Positions 29,577 through 41,100 of a stretch of DNA of 64,000 nucleotides are shown piece by piece. The stretch comes from Neocallimastix lanati (nom. inval.) (Eukaryota; Neocallimastigomycota; Neocallimastigomycetes; Neocallimastigales; Neocallimastigaceae): the NCBI GenBank assembly GCA_016946835.1, contig JACVTC010000002.1, positions 3,704,001-3,768,000 on the forward strand, read 5' to 3'. The notes under the pieces were generated by a model. That model was not told the origin of the DNA. It did no database searches and saw nothing but the letters and a program-made list of their open reading frames with translations. The translations under genes and the position numbers were made by a program. The first letter of the stretch is position 1; each line of letters begins with the position of its first letter.

Positions 29577-29995
29577 TAATATATAAAATCAAGAATAAAA
29601 AAGTAAAAATTGATTATAATTTCTAATAATTTTTAAGTTTTAATATTAGTTTTCTTATAATACAAAAAAGTTTTTTTGTCTTTGTTTATTCTTTATAATT
29701 AATACGTTGTTAATAATTTAATTATTTTTTTTTATGATGTAATATTCTTTGGTATACAATTTAATGAAAAATATGATAATAAGAAGTACAATTAATATAA
29801 TTAAAAGTATTTAGTATTAGCGGGATATTATAATAGGGGGAAGTTTTGTTGTTAAAAAAAATAAGGGATGAGGAAATTTTTAAATTATTTCATTTTGGAT
29901 AGTTTGATGATAAATTTTATAAAGAAAATTAAAATTTTTAATATTTTAAATTTTCTTTAAAGAAAAGATTTTCTATTAACCTAAATAACAATATC

Positions 29996-30221
<226 letters not shown>

Positions 30222-31175
30222 GAATAATTATCTTTTTGTTCCATATGGAAAACAAATAATTATATGGAAGTAGACAACTATAAAAAAGGTCATATAGTAA
30301 CATAGAGTAAATCAATGATGTATTATTGATTTTGATAATATAGTACTTAAATTTTAATACTTTTTATTTTTATTTTAATAAGTATGATTTAAATAATAAT
30401 TAAATTTATTCAAAATTTTATTTATATTAAATATTTGAAAGAATAAAGTTTAAAATATAATTATTGCTAATAAAAATTTTTTATTATTAATATTTAAATA
30501 AAATTAATAACAAACTTATAAAATTATTAATGTAATAAAACTTCGAATAATCCATATAAAAGACACTTACTAATCAGATTAATCTATAAATTTTAGTATA
30601 AAAGAAATTGAAAAATGTATTAATAAATCATTGTAATTACCTTTTTATTTTTTTAATAAATAAAATATAATAAATGAAATTAGACATGGGAATATTAAGG
30701 TAGTCACTACAAATTAATTACAATAGAAAAAAGTTTTAAGAGAATACGTTAAAAAGAATCATATTTCTAAAATATTTAGAGTAAAAAATAAAATCTAATA
30801 AATGAAACTTATATCAAAAATTAGTTACTTAAAATATTAAATATAATTAAAATATTAATGATAGTTTTTTTTTTAAAAAATAAAAGTATGATGAATATTA
30901 TAATTTTCATTTTTTTTTTTTTTTTTTTTTTAGTTATATAAAAAATTTTATAAATAAAAAAAAAATTATTCTATTTATTAATAACTAAATCTTTATTATT
31001 ATCTAATGAAAAAAAAAAAAAATAAAAATAAAATAAAAAATGAAAATGAAAATAAAAATGAAAATAAAAATAAAAAATACAAAAAAATTCCAGAAAAAAA
31101 CTAACAGATCATTATTATATATTGAAACAGAGTTTATTTCTATTAATTTTAATTTTTTAAAATAATTGAATGCTA

Positions 31176-31635
31176 TTTTCACCAATGATTTTTTTTTTTT
31201 TTTTTTTTTATAGACTGAAGACTTTGGTCTTCCCCATATAGTAATATGGGTGTATGATTAACTGCCATACCGGTACGGCGTCGACGCTCTCAACTCCCCA
31301 TAAGCAAAGAAACTCCATATAGAAGCACCCTACGCGATCCTCGAGGGAAAGCAGAGCCAACTATAGGTGGCGTCCTTGCCATCCCAGAGGAGCTGGACAC
31401 TGTAAATCCTCTCAGACAAGGCTTACGCAATGGGATTCTAATAGTGTTAGAAATATAGAAAACTTAGAAAGTATACCTACCTGAGTATCGTTTAACCCCT
31501 AACCTTTCACGCAAAACCCAAAGGGAAAAATCGTGAAGATATGATACTTGTGGGGGTCGATCCAGAGACCTTTGGTATGATAAGCCAACGACTTAACAAC
31601 CCAGGATAAGAACTGGATGACTTTTCACCAATGAT
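31176..31635 (-). mobile_element. tRNA-like SINE with 14-bp target-site duplications
   Basis: The insertion (31190-31621, about 432 bases, unusually GC-rich for the window) lies between two exact copies of TTTTCACCAATGAT (31176-31189 and 31622-31635). Read on the minus strand it starts near 31621. It has an A-box-like TGTTAAGTCGTTGG (31597-31584) and a B-box-like GGATCGACCCC (31563-31553), as in tRNA-derived SINE heads transcribed by RNA polymerase III. It ends in a poly-A tail (20 T at 31190-31209 on plus). Just before the tail are two perfect hairpins, GAAGAC/GTCTTC and CCCATAT/ATATGGG. No protein frame is visible. The head is too degenerate to be a working tRNA. Mobilisation by a resident LINE is inferred. 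Confidence 0.88.
31217..31250 (-). ncRNA. Two adjacent 3'-terminal hairpins of the SINE RNA
   Basis: 31217-31222 pairs with 31227-31232 (six pairs, four-base loop) and 31233-31239 pairs with 31244-31250 (seven pairs, four-base loop). They sit directly upstream of the poly-A tail on the minus strand, where a LINE reverse transcriptase would recognise the RNA. Confidence 0.65.
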
Positions 31636-33518
31636 ATTTTCATAATTATTGTATATATATAATATGACTTGTAATATTTTAATACTACCTTAATTTTGTA
31701 TTAATACAAGAAATTTAATTTCAAGTCAAAATAAATTTAAAATTTAGCATATAATAATGCTAATATAATAATATTTATTTTTATAAAATAGTGACCTTAA
31801 ATTGTCTATAAGTATTAAATATAATTATTATTATATAATCTTATATTGTTCTTTTTTTTTTTTTTTTATTAATTTAATGCTATAATATCATAATTTTATT
31901 TCATTTTTACTTTTATCCTTTTTTTTTTTTTTTTTTTTTTTAATTTTTACTCAAAATATTTTATACAGATGATTCTATTTAACAAATTCTATTAAAACTT
32001 TTTTCTATTGTAATCATTTTTAAAATATATATAAACTTTATATAATAATAAGTAATAAATAAAGTATATTAAAATGAATAATTTATAATTATTACAAAAT
32101 TCTTCCAAATAAGTATATCTTTTTGCAATATATATTATTATATTATATTATAATAAGATATTACTTAAATATGTGTAATTTTTTTACATTATTTATTTAA
32201 TATATTTATATATTAAATAAATAATGAAATACTGAAAAAAAACAAACCTTTGAATTAATGATGTAATTGAAATAAATAATAGCAATAATAATATTAATTT
32301 TAATAATTAAATTATTTAATATTATAACAATTTTGAATTGAGTCGTAAAGTCAAATTATATTATTTGTATTTAATAATTTTCAATGATTAATAATGATTA
32401 ATATTTTATATAAAATTTTTTACATATTTTTATTTTGTGCTATTTTTTACTTATTATATAAATATATAATCCGATAAATATTTTTTTATATTAAATTTTC
32501 CTAATATAATAATTTTTTTTAAAAAAATTAATATTTTTTTTTCATACTGGGATACATTTATTTATTAAATAATAAGAAAATTAATTAATTATTGTCGAAA
32601 TATTTTTTTTTTTTTTTTGGAATTTTTTTTTATAAGAACAAAATATGTTTAGATATATTATTTAATAAAAAAATGTGAAATATTTTTAAAATTTATTATT
32701 ATTTATAGTTTATTATTAATTTTTTATTTTAAACTTTAATAAATATAAAAATATTAATTAATAGGATTACTCAGCAGGTTACACGGCAATTAATTTAAAA
32801 CAATTTATCTTAAATTGTATATAAAAATTACTAATATTTTTGAGCAATAAATACTATTTTACTTACATTTAGCCATTTTTTAAAATCTGAGTTTTATTTT
32901 TCTCCTTAACTAATAAATTAAAAAAGGTATTATATAATAATTAATTTATTAATTTTAAAGAAAATAAATATAAATAAATATATAATAGTTTAAATTATTT
33001 ATTATTATTATTATTGTTTTTTTTTTTAAAAAAAAAATTCATAGATTTTTTTTTAAAAAAACAATAGGATGAATTGTTTTTCATTAATTTTTTTCCATAT
33101 TTATTTTATAATATATTTACTAAAAATAATTAATAAATAATAAAGTTTAAAAATTAAAATTCTAAATGGATCAAATAATAAAATATATATTTAATCATTA
33201 TATTATATATATTATTATTATAATAGATAATTTTTTTTTCATATATAAAAGGAAAAATGTGTCATAAAAATTAAAAAAGTATCTTTTATTTAAATAATAT
33301 AAAGATAAAGAGTAATATAAATAATTATATTTATATAATAATTCATATTACAGTGTTTTAATTACATTTTTATAGATATATATATCTATTTAACTATAAA
33401 ATAAAATCAATATAAATTAACAATAAATACAGCTAGAAAAAAGCTAAAAAAAAATTGTAAATAAAAAACTTAGAAATAAAAAGTAAATATATATTATTAT
33501 ATTAGAAATAAAAAAAAA
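31636..33518. other. A/T-rich intergenic region upstream of the esterase
   Basis: No gene seen. Poly-T runs at about 31852-31867 and 31920-31940. A TATA-like box at 33242 is listed separately; the last 270 bases are the presumed promoter and 5' UTR of the esterase. Confidence 0.6.
33242..33251 (+). promoter_or_regulatory. Candidate TATA box of the esterase gene
   Basis: TATATAAAAG about 270 bases before the esterase start codon is closer to a TATA consensus, with a flanking G, than the surrounding A/T-rich DNA. The start site is unknown, so this is tentative. Confidence 0.25.
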
Positions 33519-35042
33519 ATGAAGGCATCTTTTATTTCAGCAATAATTGCTACTTTTGTTAATTATGCTTTAGTCAAGGCAGGTTCTTGTCCAGCATCCA
33601 TTACTGATCAAGGCTACCCATGCTGTTCAACAGGATGTACTGTTTATTACACTGATAATGATGGTGATTGGGGTGTTGAAAACAACCAATGGTGTGGTTG
33701 TGGTAATGGAAACAATGTAGCAAAAAGTGAATGTCCAGCTTCTATTACTAGTCAAGGTTATGAATGCTGCTCTGAAAATTGTGAAATTGTTTATACTGAT
33801 GATGATGGTAATTGGGGTGTTGAAAATAACCAATGGTGTGGTTGTGGAAATGGCACTGACTCTGGTAATGGTAATAATGATGAAGAAAACTTCGATAATT
33901 ACATTTACAGTGGTACATGGGCTTCTTCTCAATATTCAGCTGAAGGTAATATGCCAAATGTTTCTTTAAGAAATAGTTCAATACGTCAAATTGTCAGAAC
34001 ATCAGTTGAAGGTGAATATTTGAGATTCCACTTTTCTAATTTCCTTGGTAATTCTAATTTAGAATTACGTTCTGTTCATGTTGCCAAGTCTGCTAGTCAA
34101 GGTACTGGTAAAATTATAAAAGATACTGATACTGTTATTACTTTTGATGGAAAAGAAAGTGTTACTATTCCAGCTCAAAAGGAAATTACATCTGATACTA
34201 TTAAATTCTCTGCCCCAGCCCTTACCGAACTTGCTGTTACTATCTATTATGGTAATATTCCAAATACTATGACTAGTCATGTTGCTTCTAGAGCAAACTC
34301 TTTCATTGAATCTGGAAATGCTGTTTCAAAAGAAAGTATTAGTACCAATAATAAAACCCTTCATTGGTACACCCTTTCTGCTATTGATGTTTTTGTTAAC
34401 AAGAATAAGGATTATAAGGCTGTTGTCTGTTTTGGTGATTCTATTACTGATGGTAGAGGTGTTACTAATGATAAGAATAACAGATGGACTGATATTCTCG
34501 CTACCAGATTACAACAGAATCCAGCAACAAAAAATATTGGTGTATTAAATCAAGGTATTGGTGCTACTACTGTAGCTGGAACTTACTATAATCCAACTAG
34601 TCCAGCTGGTCAAGCTAGATTTGAAAAAGATGTCTTGAAACAAACAAATGTTAAATACTTAATTATCTTATACGGTGTTAATGATATTCTCTACAATAAT
34701 AGTAATGCTCAAACTATCATTAATGTTTATAAAGATTTAATTAAAAAGGCTCACAACAATGGAATTAAGGTTTTCGGAGGTACAATTTTACCATTCGGTA
34801 AAAACAGTGGTTTCAACTCAAATAAGGAAAGTCAAAGAACAACTGTTAATAACTGGATTATGAACACACCAGCTTCTCAAGGTGGTTTTGATGGTTACAT
34901 TGACTTTGCTTCAGCTGTTGCTGATAAATCTAACAAACAATGGTTGAATACTAATTGGAACTTTGAAAATGATGGTCTTCATCCAAATGCTGTTGGTTAT
35001 GAAGCTATGGGTAAAGCTATTGATTTAAATCTATTCATGTAA
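33519..35042 (+). CDS. Secreted cellulosomal SGNH/GDSL esterase with two fungal dockerins
   Basis: Intronless 507-residue frame. Signal peptide 1-21. Two fungal (CBM10-type) dockerins at 24-61 and 72-109 share CPASIT(D/S)QGY, a CC pair, a following Cys, and [15 protein letters not shown] Gly/Asn/Asp linker (110-124) leads to a beta-rich region (about 125-290) and an SGNH hydrolase domain (about 300-500). Catalytic blocks: GDSITDG with nucleophile S308, [13 protein letters not shown] (N388), and DGLHP with D485/H488. Fungal dockerins tether enzymes to scaffoldins of the anaerobic-fungal cellulosome; the SGNH domain, of the kind linked to xylan or other carbohydrate esters, would remove acyl groups from hemicellulose. 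Exact substrate is not determinable. The dockerins are fungal while the catalytic part looks bacterial, so this is probably a transferred enzyme fused to fungal dockerins (inference). Confidence 0.93.
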   Translation: MKASFISAIIATFVNYALVKAGSCPASITDQGYPCCSTGCTVYYTDNDGDWGVENNQWCGCGNGNNVAKSECPASITSQGYECCSENCEIVYTDDDGNWGVENNQWCGCGNGTDSGNGNNDEENFDNYIYSGTWASSQYSAEGNMPNVSLRNSSIRQIVRTSVEGEYLRFHFSNFLGNSNLELRSVHVAKSASQGTGKIIKDTDTVITFDGKESVTIPAQKEITSDTIKFSAPALTELAVTIYYGNIPNTMTSHVASRANSFIESGNAVSKESISTNNKTLHWYTLSAIDVFVNKNKDYKAVVCFGDSITDGRGVTNDKNNRWTDILATRLQQNPATKNIGVLNQGIGATTVAGTYYNPTSPAGQARFEKDVLKQTNVKYLIILYGVNDILYNNSNAQTIINVYKDLIKKAHNNGIKVFGGTILPFGKNSGFNSNKESQRTTVNNWIMNTPASQGGFDGYIDFASAVADKSNKQWLNTNWNFENDGLHPNAVGYEAMGKAIDLNLFM

Positions 35043-35757
35043 ATTAAATATATAATTAATTCAAAAAAATTATTTCATCATATAAATAATATTAAGAAAT
35101 AAATAATAAAAAAAATTTTTTGAATATAATAACAAAAAAGGAATAAATTAATTTCATAAATAGTAAAATAAAAGTATATTAAATGTAATAAATTAAATTA
35201 GTTTAATAATTACAAAAAAAAAAAAAAAAAAAAAAAAAAAGAAAGAAAGAAAAAAAAAAAGCCCTAAAAATAATAAAGGAAAAAAAAAAAAACATTAAAT
35301 AAAAATAATATAAATAAAAATATTTTAAATAATATTATATAATAATATTAATCATTATTAGTTTTTTTATAAGTAATTATAAATATATAATTTGATATAT
35401 GTTTAAAATTATATTTTAGGTTTAAAACATATTTACAATTTGTATTTAAATATATTTAATATAATATTTTTTTCAGGTTTGTTGGATATTTATATTTTTC
35501 ATTTTTATTTATGGTTTTTTCATTAAGAAAAAATACTATTTAAACTAATAGTTTAAAAAAAATTCATATTAACAATTTTATTCCAGGATTTAAAAAATGA
35601 GGATATTAATATTTATTATAATATATATATTACTTTTTTGGTTGAGATGATGATTAAAGTTACATTTACTGATATGAATAGTGAATCAATTAATACACAA
35701 GAAAAGTGAGTTATTCTTATATAAAATAAGAAGTTTAAAGAAATTCTTTTCGTTAGG

Positions 35758-35788
<31 letters not shown>

Positions 35789-35879
35789 ATTTATTTATTT
35801 ATTTAACTTAGAAGATTGGCTTAGATATGATAAGGTAAAGATTGAACATTTTTAATAAATAATATATAAAGCAATTAAA
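35043..35879. other. Short intergenic stretch between esterase and LINE B relic
   Basis: Mostly A/T-rich with an A-run at about 35214-35240 and a T-run at 35760-35784. A short frame at 35646-35708 (MMIKVTFTDMNSES) ends at a possible donor GTGAGT; it is unassigned. Confidence 0.5.
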
Positions 35880-37209
35880 ATGTATGCTATTCCATGTCTA
35901 AAAATTTCAATATTAAATAGTAATGTAAATACTGTTGTTTCAGATATAAATAATGTAAAATCAAGTACAGATTATAGTAGCTATGAAGAGTATAATTATA
36001 ATAATAATAACAATAGGAATAGTGTTGTTAATAATAGTAATAGTATTAATAATGAAAATAGGAATATTAATATTAGTGATAGTGAAAATAATAGTATCGT
36101 TGCTAATAATGTAGTAAATATATCAATTGGTGAAAATCGTATTAATATTAGTAATTTTCTGAATAATAAGTATGTAAATATATATGTGACGTGGTACGGA
36201 TTATATAACTTTCTTCTTTGTGGAAGAGATGCAGACATTATTGATTGAAATTATATAATGGAATGGGATGTTTTGCTTAAGAACCAAATCATTTCTGGTG
36301 ATTATTCTAAAACGCCATTCATGGTGAATTCTTCAGCTCTTTTTACAGAAATTATGCTTAAGGCTAGTACTCGGTAAGGGTTACTAGGGTTACTATTTCG
36401 AAAGTATATGCGCAAACTAACTAGGAGTGTCAACGCTGAAAATGCGATAAGACAAGCTAGCAGGGTCAATGCCTCTGAAGGAGAAGATCATAATTTCTTT
36501 CATATAGTCAAGGAATAAGAATTCCATTAAAAAGAAATCTTAATCTGAAGACGAGGTTCGTTGCATATGATTTTTTTTCTGAATTTATTTTATACACATT
36601 TTATTTTGAATATTACTTTGTATTTCACATTTTTATTTAAAATATTATTATGTTTTAATTGTACAAATTATATTCATTTATTAATCACATGAATTTTTTT
36701 TTTAAAAAAAAAAAAAACACTAAATTAAAAAGGAAATAAAGTTTAAAGTTCCTAATAATTGTGGCTGTAAAAAAAATAATGATAGGATTAAACAAATTTT
36801 ATATATAAAATAAAAAAAGTAATAAATAAATAATAATAATATAATAAAAATAATAAAGAGGTAAAAAATATTTTTTTATAATTATTAAAAAAATATGCAA
36901 ATTTAATGATTTTAATTTCAAATATATAATAAGATCCATATTAATAAAACAAAAATAAAAATAGTTTGTCATTTATACATTTATAATCATTATTATTAAA
37001 TAAAGATTATTCTTAGTTTTAAAATAAATAAATAAAAAAAAAAAAAAAATTATGAATTCTAAGAACTTTCCAATTTTTTTTTTTTTTTTTGAATAAATAA
37101 ACTATTTTATGTAAATAAATATTCAATATTATAAAATTTTCAGATATTTACTTTATTAATATTAACAACAAAATAGGAACTATCGATTATATAATCACGA
37201 ACAGACAAA

Positions 37210-37251
<42 letters not shown>

Positions 37252-37473
37252 TAAAGGTTAAAAAAATTATAAGCCTTTTTTTTTTGTTATGGAAAAAATT
37301 TTTTATAATATATATATTTGAATATATTATTTTAATATTGATTTTTTTGTATTACCTAATAGATAATTTTAGTAATTAAAGTTATTAATATTTTATATCT
37401 TTTTTTTTTGTCATGTTTGAAATAAATTGGGATAATATTGGTAATAATCTTTAATATATTTATAAATTTTATA
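35880..37473 (+). mobile_element. LINE B relic: C-terminal tail and 3' UTR (upstream copy)
   Basis: The frame from 35880 is Asn/Ser-rich, then NKYVNIYVTWYGLYNFLLCG and RDADIID before a stop at 36246. After further stops it reads EWDVLLKNQIISGDYSKTPF and later RQASRVNASEGEDHNFFHIV. This matches the C-terminal tail of LINE A (VCEKVFNFLLGGRS, KSGAYSDTPFLV, RQASRASATNEDHNFVS), so it is a decayed related element. 36510-37473 is its 3' UTR-like region. The part 36355-37473 is duplicated at 42817-43971. LINE A begins directly at 37474. Confidence 0.75.
36355..37473 (+). repeat. Left copy of a ~1.1-kb direct duplication flanking LINE A
   Basis: 1119 bases starting TGCTTAAGGCTAGTACTCGG and ending AATATATTTATAAATTTTATA are repeated at 42817-43971. 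By eye there are about six substitutions and several indels, including a 15-base segment and a 16-base segment present only in the right copy. The inner borders coincide with the two ends of LINE A. Confidence 0.92.
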
Positions 37474-37523
37474 CCCCGAGCAGGGGTGTACTCGATTTAT
37501 GTATTTAAATCGCCTGCAAGGGG
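37474..37523 (+). ncRNA. Nested hairpin at the extreme 5' end of LINE A
   Basis: The first 50 bases fold as stacked helices: CCCC (37474-37477) with GGGG (37520-37523), GCAGG (37480-37484) with CCTGC (37513-37517), and CGATTTA (37493-37499) with TAAATCG (37506-37512). That is 16 pairs in all, with a 2x2 internal loop and one 8-base bulge. In a genome this A/T-rich the GC stems are unlikely by chance. Some LINEs carry self-cleaving ribozymes or promoter structures at this place; which, if either, applies is unknown. Confidence 0.65.
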
Positions 37524-38133
37524 AATTAACTTTACTCTTATAAAGTAGATCCACAGTACTGGTGCAAAATAGTAGTAAAGTTATATTTTGTGTTAATTAA
37601 TAACATTATGCGCAATGGTAATGTTATTGGTAAAATTTTTCTGGTGAACACTCACTGCGGAATATAATGGTGCATTTTTGGAACATTGTTAAATAAGTTA
37701 CACCCAAGAATTAGTAATACATTTTCATTGTATTTCTATTTTCATGTAGTATTACTATTCTCATGTAAGAATCTATTGTATTCAATTGTATTTCAACTTT
37801 ATATTTCATGTATCACGTTGTAAGAGATTGATTCACTCTAAATCTTGTAGTAATTTATTTAACTCTTTACTAATTTTGTGCCATTTTATTTCATCAATTC
37901 AATCTTAGTCATTAAATACTTTATGATATTCAATTTAAATAATATACTGAAAAAAGTGCTAAATCAAATTATTTTTCAATCATTCAACAAACTACTAATT
38001 ATCGAAATTATTTACTCCAAAAAGATATAAAATTATTACAATTCTCATTATACTCAAGACTTTATAATAAAAATTGACTTTTTTTTATTTTTTTTTTTTT
38101 TTAGTTATTAATTTTTAGTTTTTTATTACTATT

Positions 38134-41100
38134 ATGGAAATCCAATTTATAAGAAATAAGAATTTCATTCTAAGAGGTTCAAGGTGCCACGGTATACCAA
38201 TGGAGAATACGAAACTACTCTTTATCCGCGGACTTCGATCTTGGCCAGAAATCAAAATGAGAAGACATTTAAAGAAAACTCTGAATGAATTAAATGATAA
38301 GGTTTTATCAGTTAAACGTATTGCTAATTTTAATGATGCATTCTTTAAAATTAAAATAGTAGGTAATGAAGAAGAATTAACATCTATTACTGATTGTATT
38401 GTTAATAGTTTCAAACGTGCTTCAATTAACGTTATTAATTGTAGCAAAAGGAATCATAAATACAGTTTTTCTTCACTCAAAAGGAAACATTTTGCCTTAT
38501 CAGAAAAAGTGAATTCATCTTATAATATCAACTTATTCACTACTTCAAATTCAAATGCAGATTCAAGTCAAAATTCAAATTCAAGTTCAAATACAGATTC
38601 ATGTTCAAGTTCAAGTACAAGCTCAAGTTCAAGTTCAAGTACAAGTTCAAGTACAAGCTCAAGTTCAAGTTCAAGTCCAAGTTCAAGTACAATTTCAAGT
38701 TCAAGTTCAAGTACAAGTTCAAGTACAAGTTCAAGTACAAGTTCAAGTTCAAGTTCAAGTTCAAGTACAAGTTCAAGTTCAATTTCAAATTTATGTTTAA
38801 ATTCAGTTTCAAGCTCAGATTCAAATTCAAATTTCAGTTCAATCAATTATAATAATTCCAATAATATTAATAACACTCATATTAATAATAATACAGTTAA
38901 AGAATTTTCTCTATGTGTCAGTTGGAATACTAATGGATGGAACTTTGATAAAAAAGACAGTGTTGAATTCTTTATTTCAATGTACAAACCACTTTTCTTA
39001 TGCTTTCAGGAAACAGGAAATGGTTCAGGTTCTAGCAGTAAATATCCATGTCGAGTATCATTAAAAAACTACAAACATTTCTTCAAAAAAGCTAATAATG
39101 AAATTCCCGGTAAAAGAGGACTTTATATAGGGTTTCATAATTCTTGTCAAGCCTCTCTTGAAAACAACACTTATGAGTATATTATTTCCTTGTATACTTA
39201 TAATTTTTGGAATTTCACTAAATGTTCTATTGGTAATGTGTACGTACCTCATAGTGGCCATAGCCTTCATGCTAGAGCTGCTAGAATTGAAATATTGTCT
39301 TGGTTAAATAGTCACTCTTCTCATCCTTCAATGTTGGTTGGTGATTTTAATTTACCTACTGAGAAATTAGGTAATTTGCTTTCTAAATTTAGTAATTGGA
39401 AAATTCTTCCCTTATGGGGCTCCCCAATTTCATGGAGTAGAGGTAATAGAGAATCTGATATAGATCATGCGATTGTCAATGATCATATGTTAGATTTACT
39501 TTCATATGGTACTTTTATTGACTTTCCCCCCATTTCGGATCATAAACCTTTATTAATAAAAGGTAAATGTTTTTCATCAGTTAATTCAGATAATTCTTTC
39601 TCTCTGCCTAAAAAGACAGTTAAATGGGATAGATTAAAATGTATAAATGAAAAAGAATCAATTTTTGACAACAACTATTTTAGTGTATTAGAGGAAGTGA
39701 TTCCAGATCCTAATATTAGTATTGATGATATTTCTAAGAAATTTATTTCAACTTCATTCAATATTGCTAAGGAACTTAATATCACGTCAATTTCAGAAGT
39801 TCGAAAATCTTTTTTTCATATGTCGCAGAAAATATTTAATTTGCAAAAACTCAAAATAAAATTATATAAATCCATTAAAAGAAGAGGTTCTTATCATAAT
39901 TTAGATGAATTTGAAGAATTAATTGATAAATATAATAGAATGTGCAAAATTATTCATCATATGTGTAATATTTATAGGAAAACTGAATACCAACATTGGA
40001 TCAATACAGGATGTGAATATATGAAATCTCATAACCCTAAGAAAGCTTGGAAATGGCTTAAAACAACAGCAAAAGTAGATAAATTTAAAAATATGTCAAA
40101 TTCTCCAGTAAAGGACAAAAATGGTAAACTAGCTACTTCTACTAAAGAACAGTTAGAAGTATGGCACAATCACTATAAAAAACTTGCTTCAAGTCATTCT
40201 GATATCAATAGTGCATTAATCGAATGGTCTAATAAATTTTCCAATGGAACAATCAGGTATACGAGACACAATGAATGGGATATAAATCAAGACATCAGTA
40301 TAGAAGAAATTAGAGAAGCAATTTTAGCTACTCCAAATTATAAAGCTTCAGGCCCGGATGGAATTCCTATTGAATTTTATAAAGCTTTAATTCCTCCGGA
40401 TGACGAAAATTCAGTAAATAATTCTTCTTCTGGTTTAAATTGTTTACAGAAGATATACTCAAGAATTTGGAATGGAGAATTTCCTAGCTCTTGGAATGAA
40501 GCAAGTATTATATCTATTCCTAAAAAAGGAGATGATCTATCTGATTGTGACAATTATCGAGGTATCTCTCTGATTAACAATGGTATTAAACTCATTTCGA
40601 AAATAGTCTCCAAAAGAATTTCGGAATATGGACTTAAAAATAATTTTATTAGGCCAGAGCAATTTGGATTTCGTACAAAAGAAGAATGTGTTAGTTTATT
40701 TATTTCAATTCGAGAAATTTGTTAAAGGCGTAAAAATGATAATAAAGAAACTTACCTTGCTTTTCTAGATTTAAAAAAGGCATATGATTCTGTTCCAATA
40801 GGTAATATTTTATATAAATTAGATGCTTTAGGTATTAGAGGTAAATGTTATCAATTTATAAAAAATCTATATATGACTTCCAAAGCCAGTGTTAAAATTG
40901 ATGATCAATATTCGGAATCTTTTAATATTATGAAAGGAGATAGACAAGGTTGTCCACTATCACCAATTCTTTTCAATCTTTTTATTAATGACATTTTTAA
41001 TGATTTTTCAGAACTTGGAATTCCTTTAGGCGAATCTAGATGTTGTGGTGGACTCTTTGCAGATGATATTGTTCTATGCGCACCATCAAGAACTAAGTTA

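Noticed and set aside
31549-31621. A tRNA gene on the minus strand
   Set aside because: A and B boxes are present but the anticodon stem has a mismatch, the loop does not give a sensible anticodon, and the piece is inside a flanked insert with a poly-A tail. It is a SINE head.
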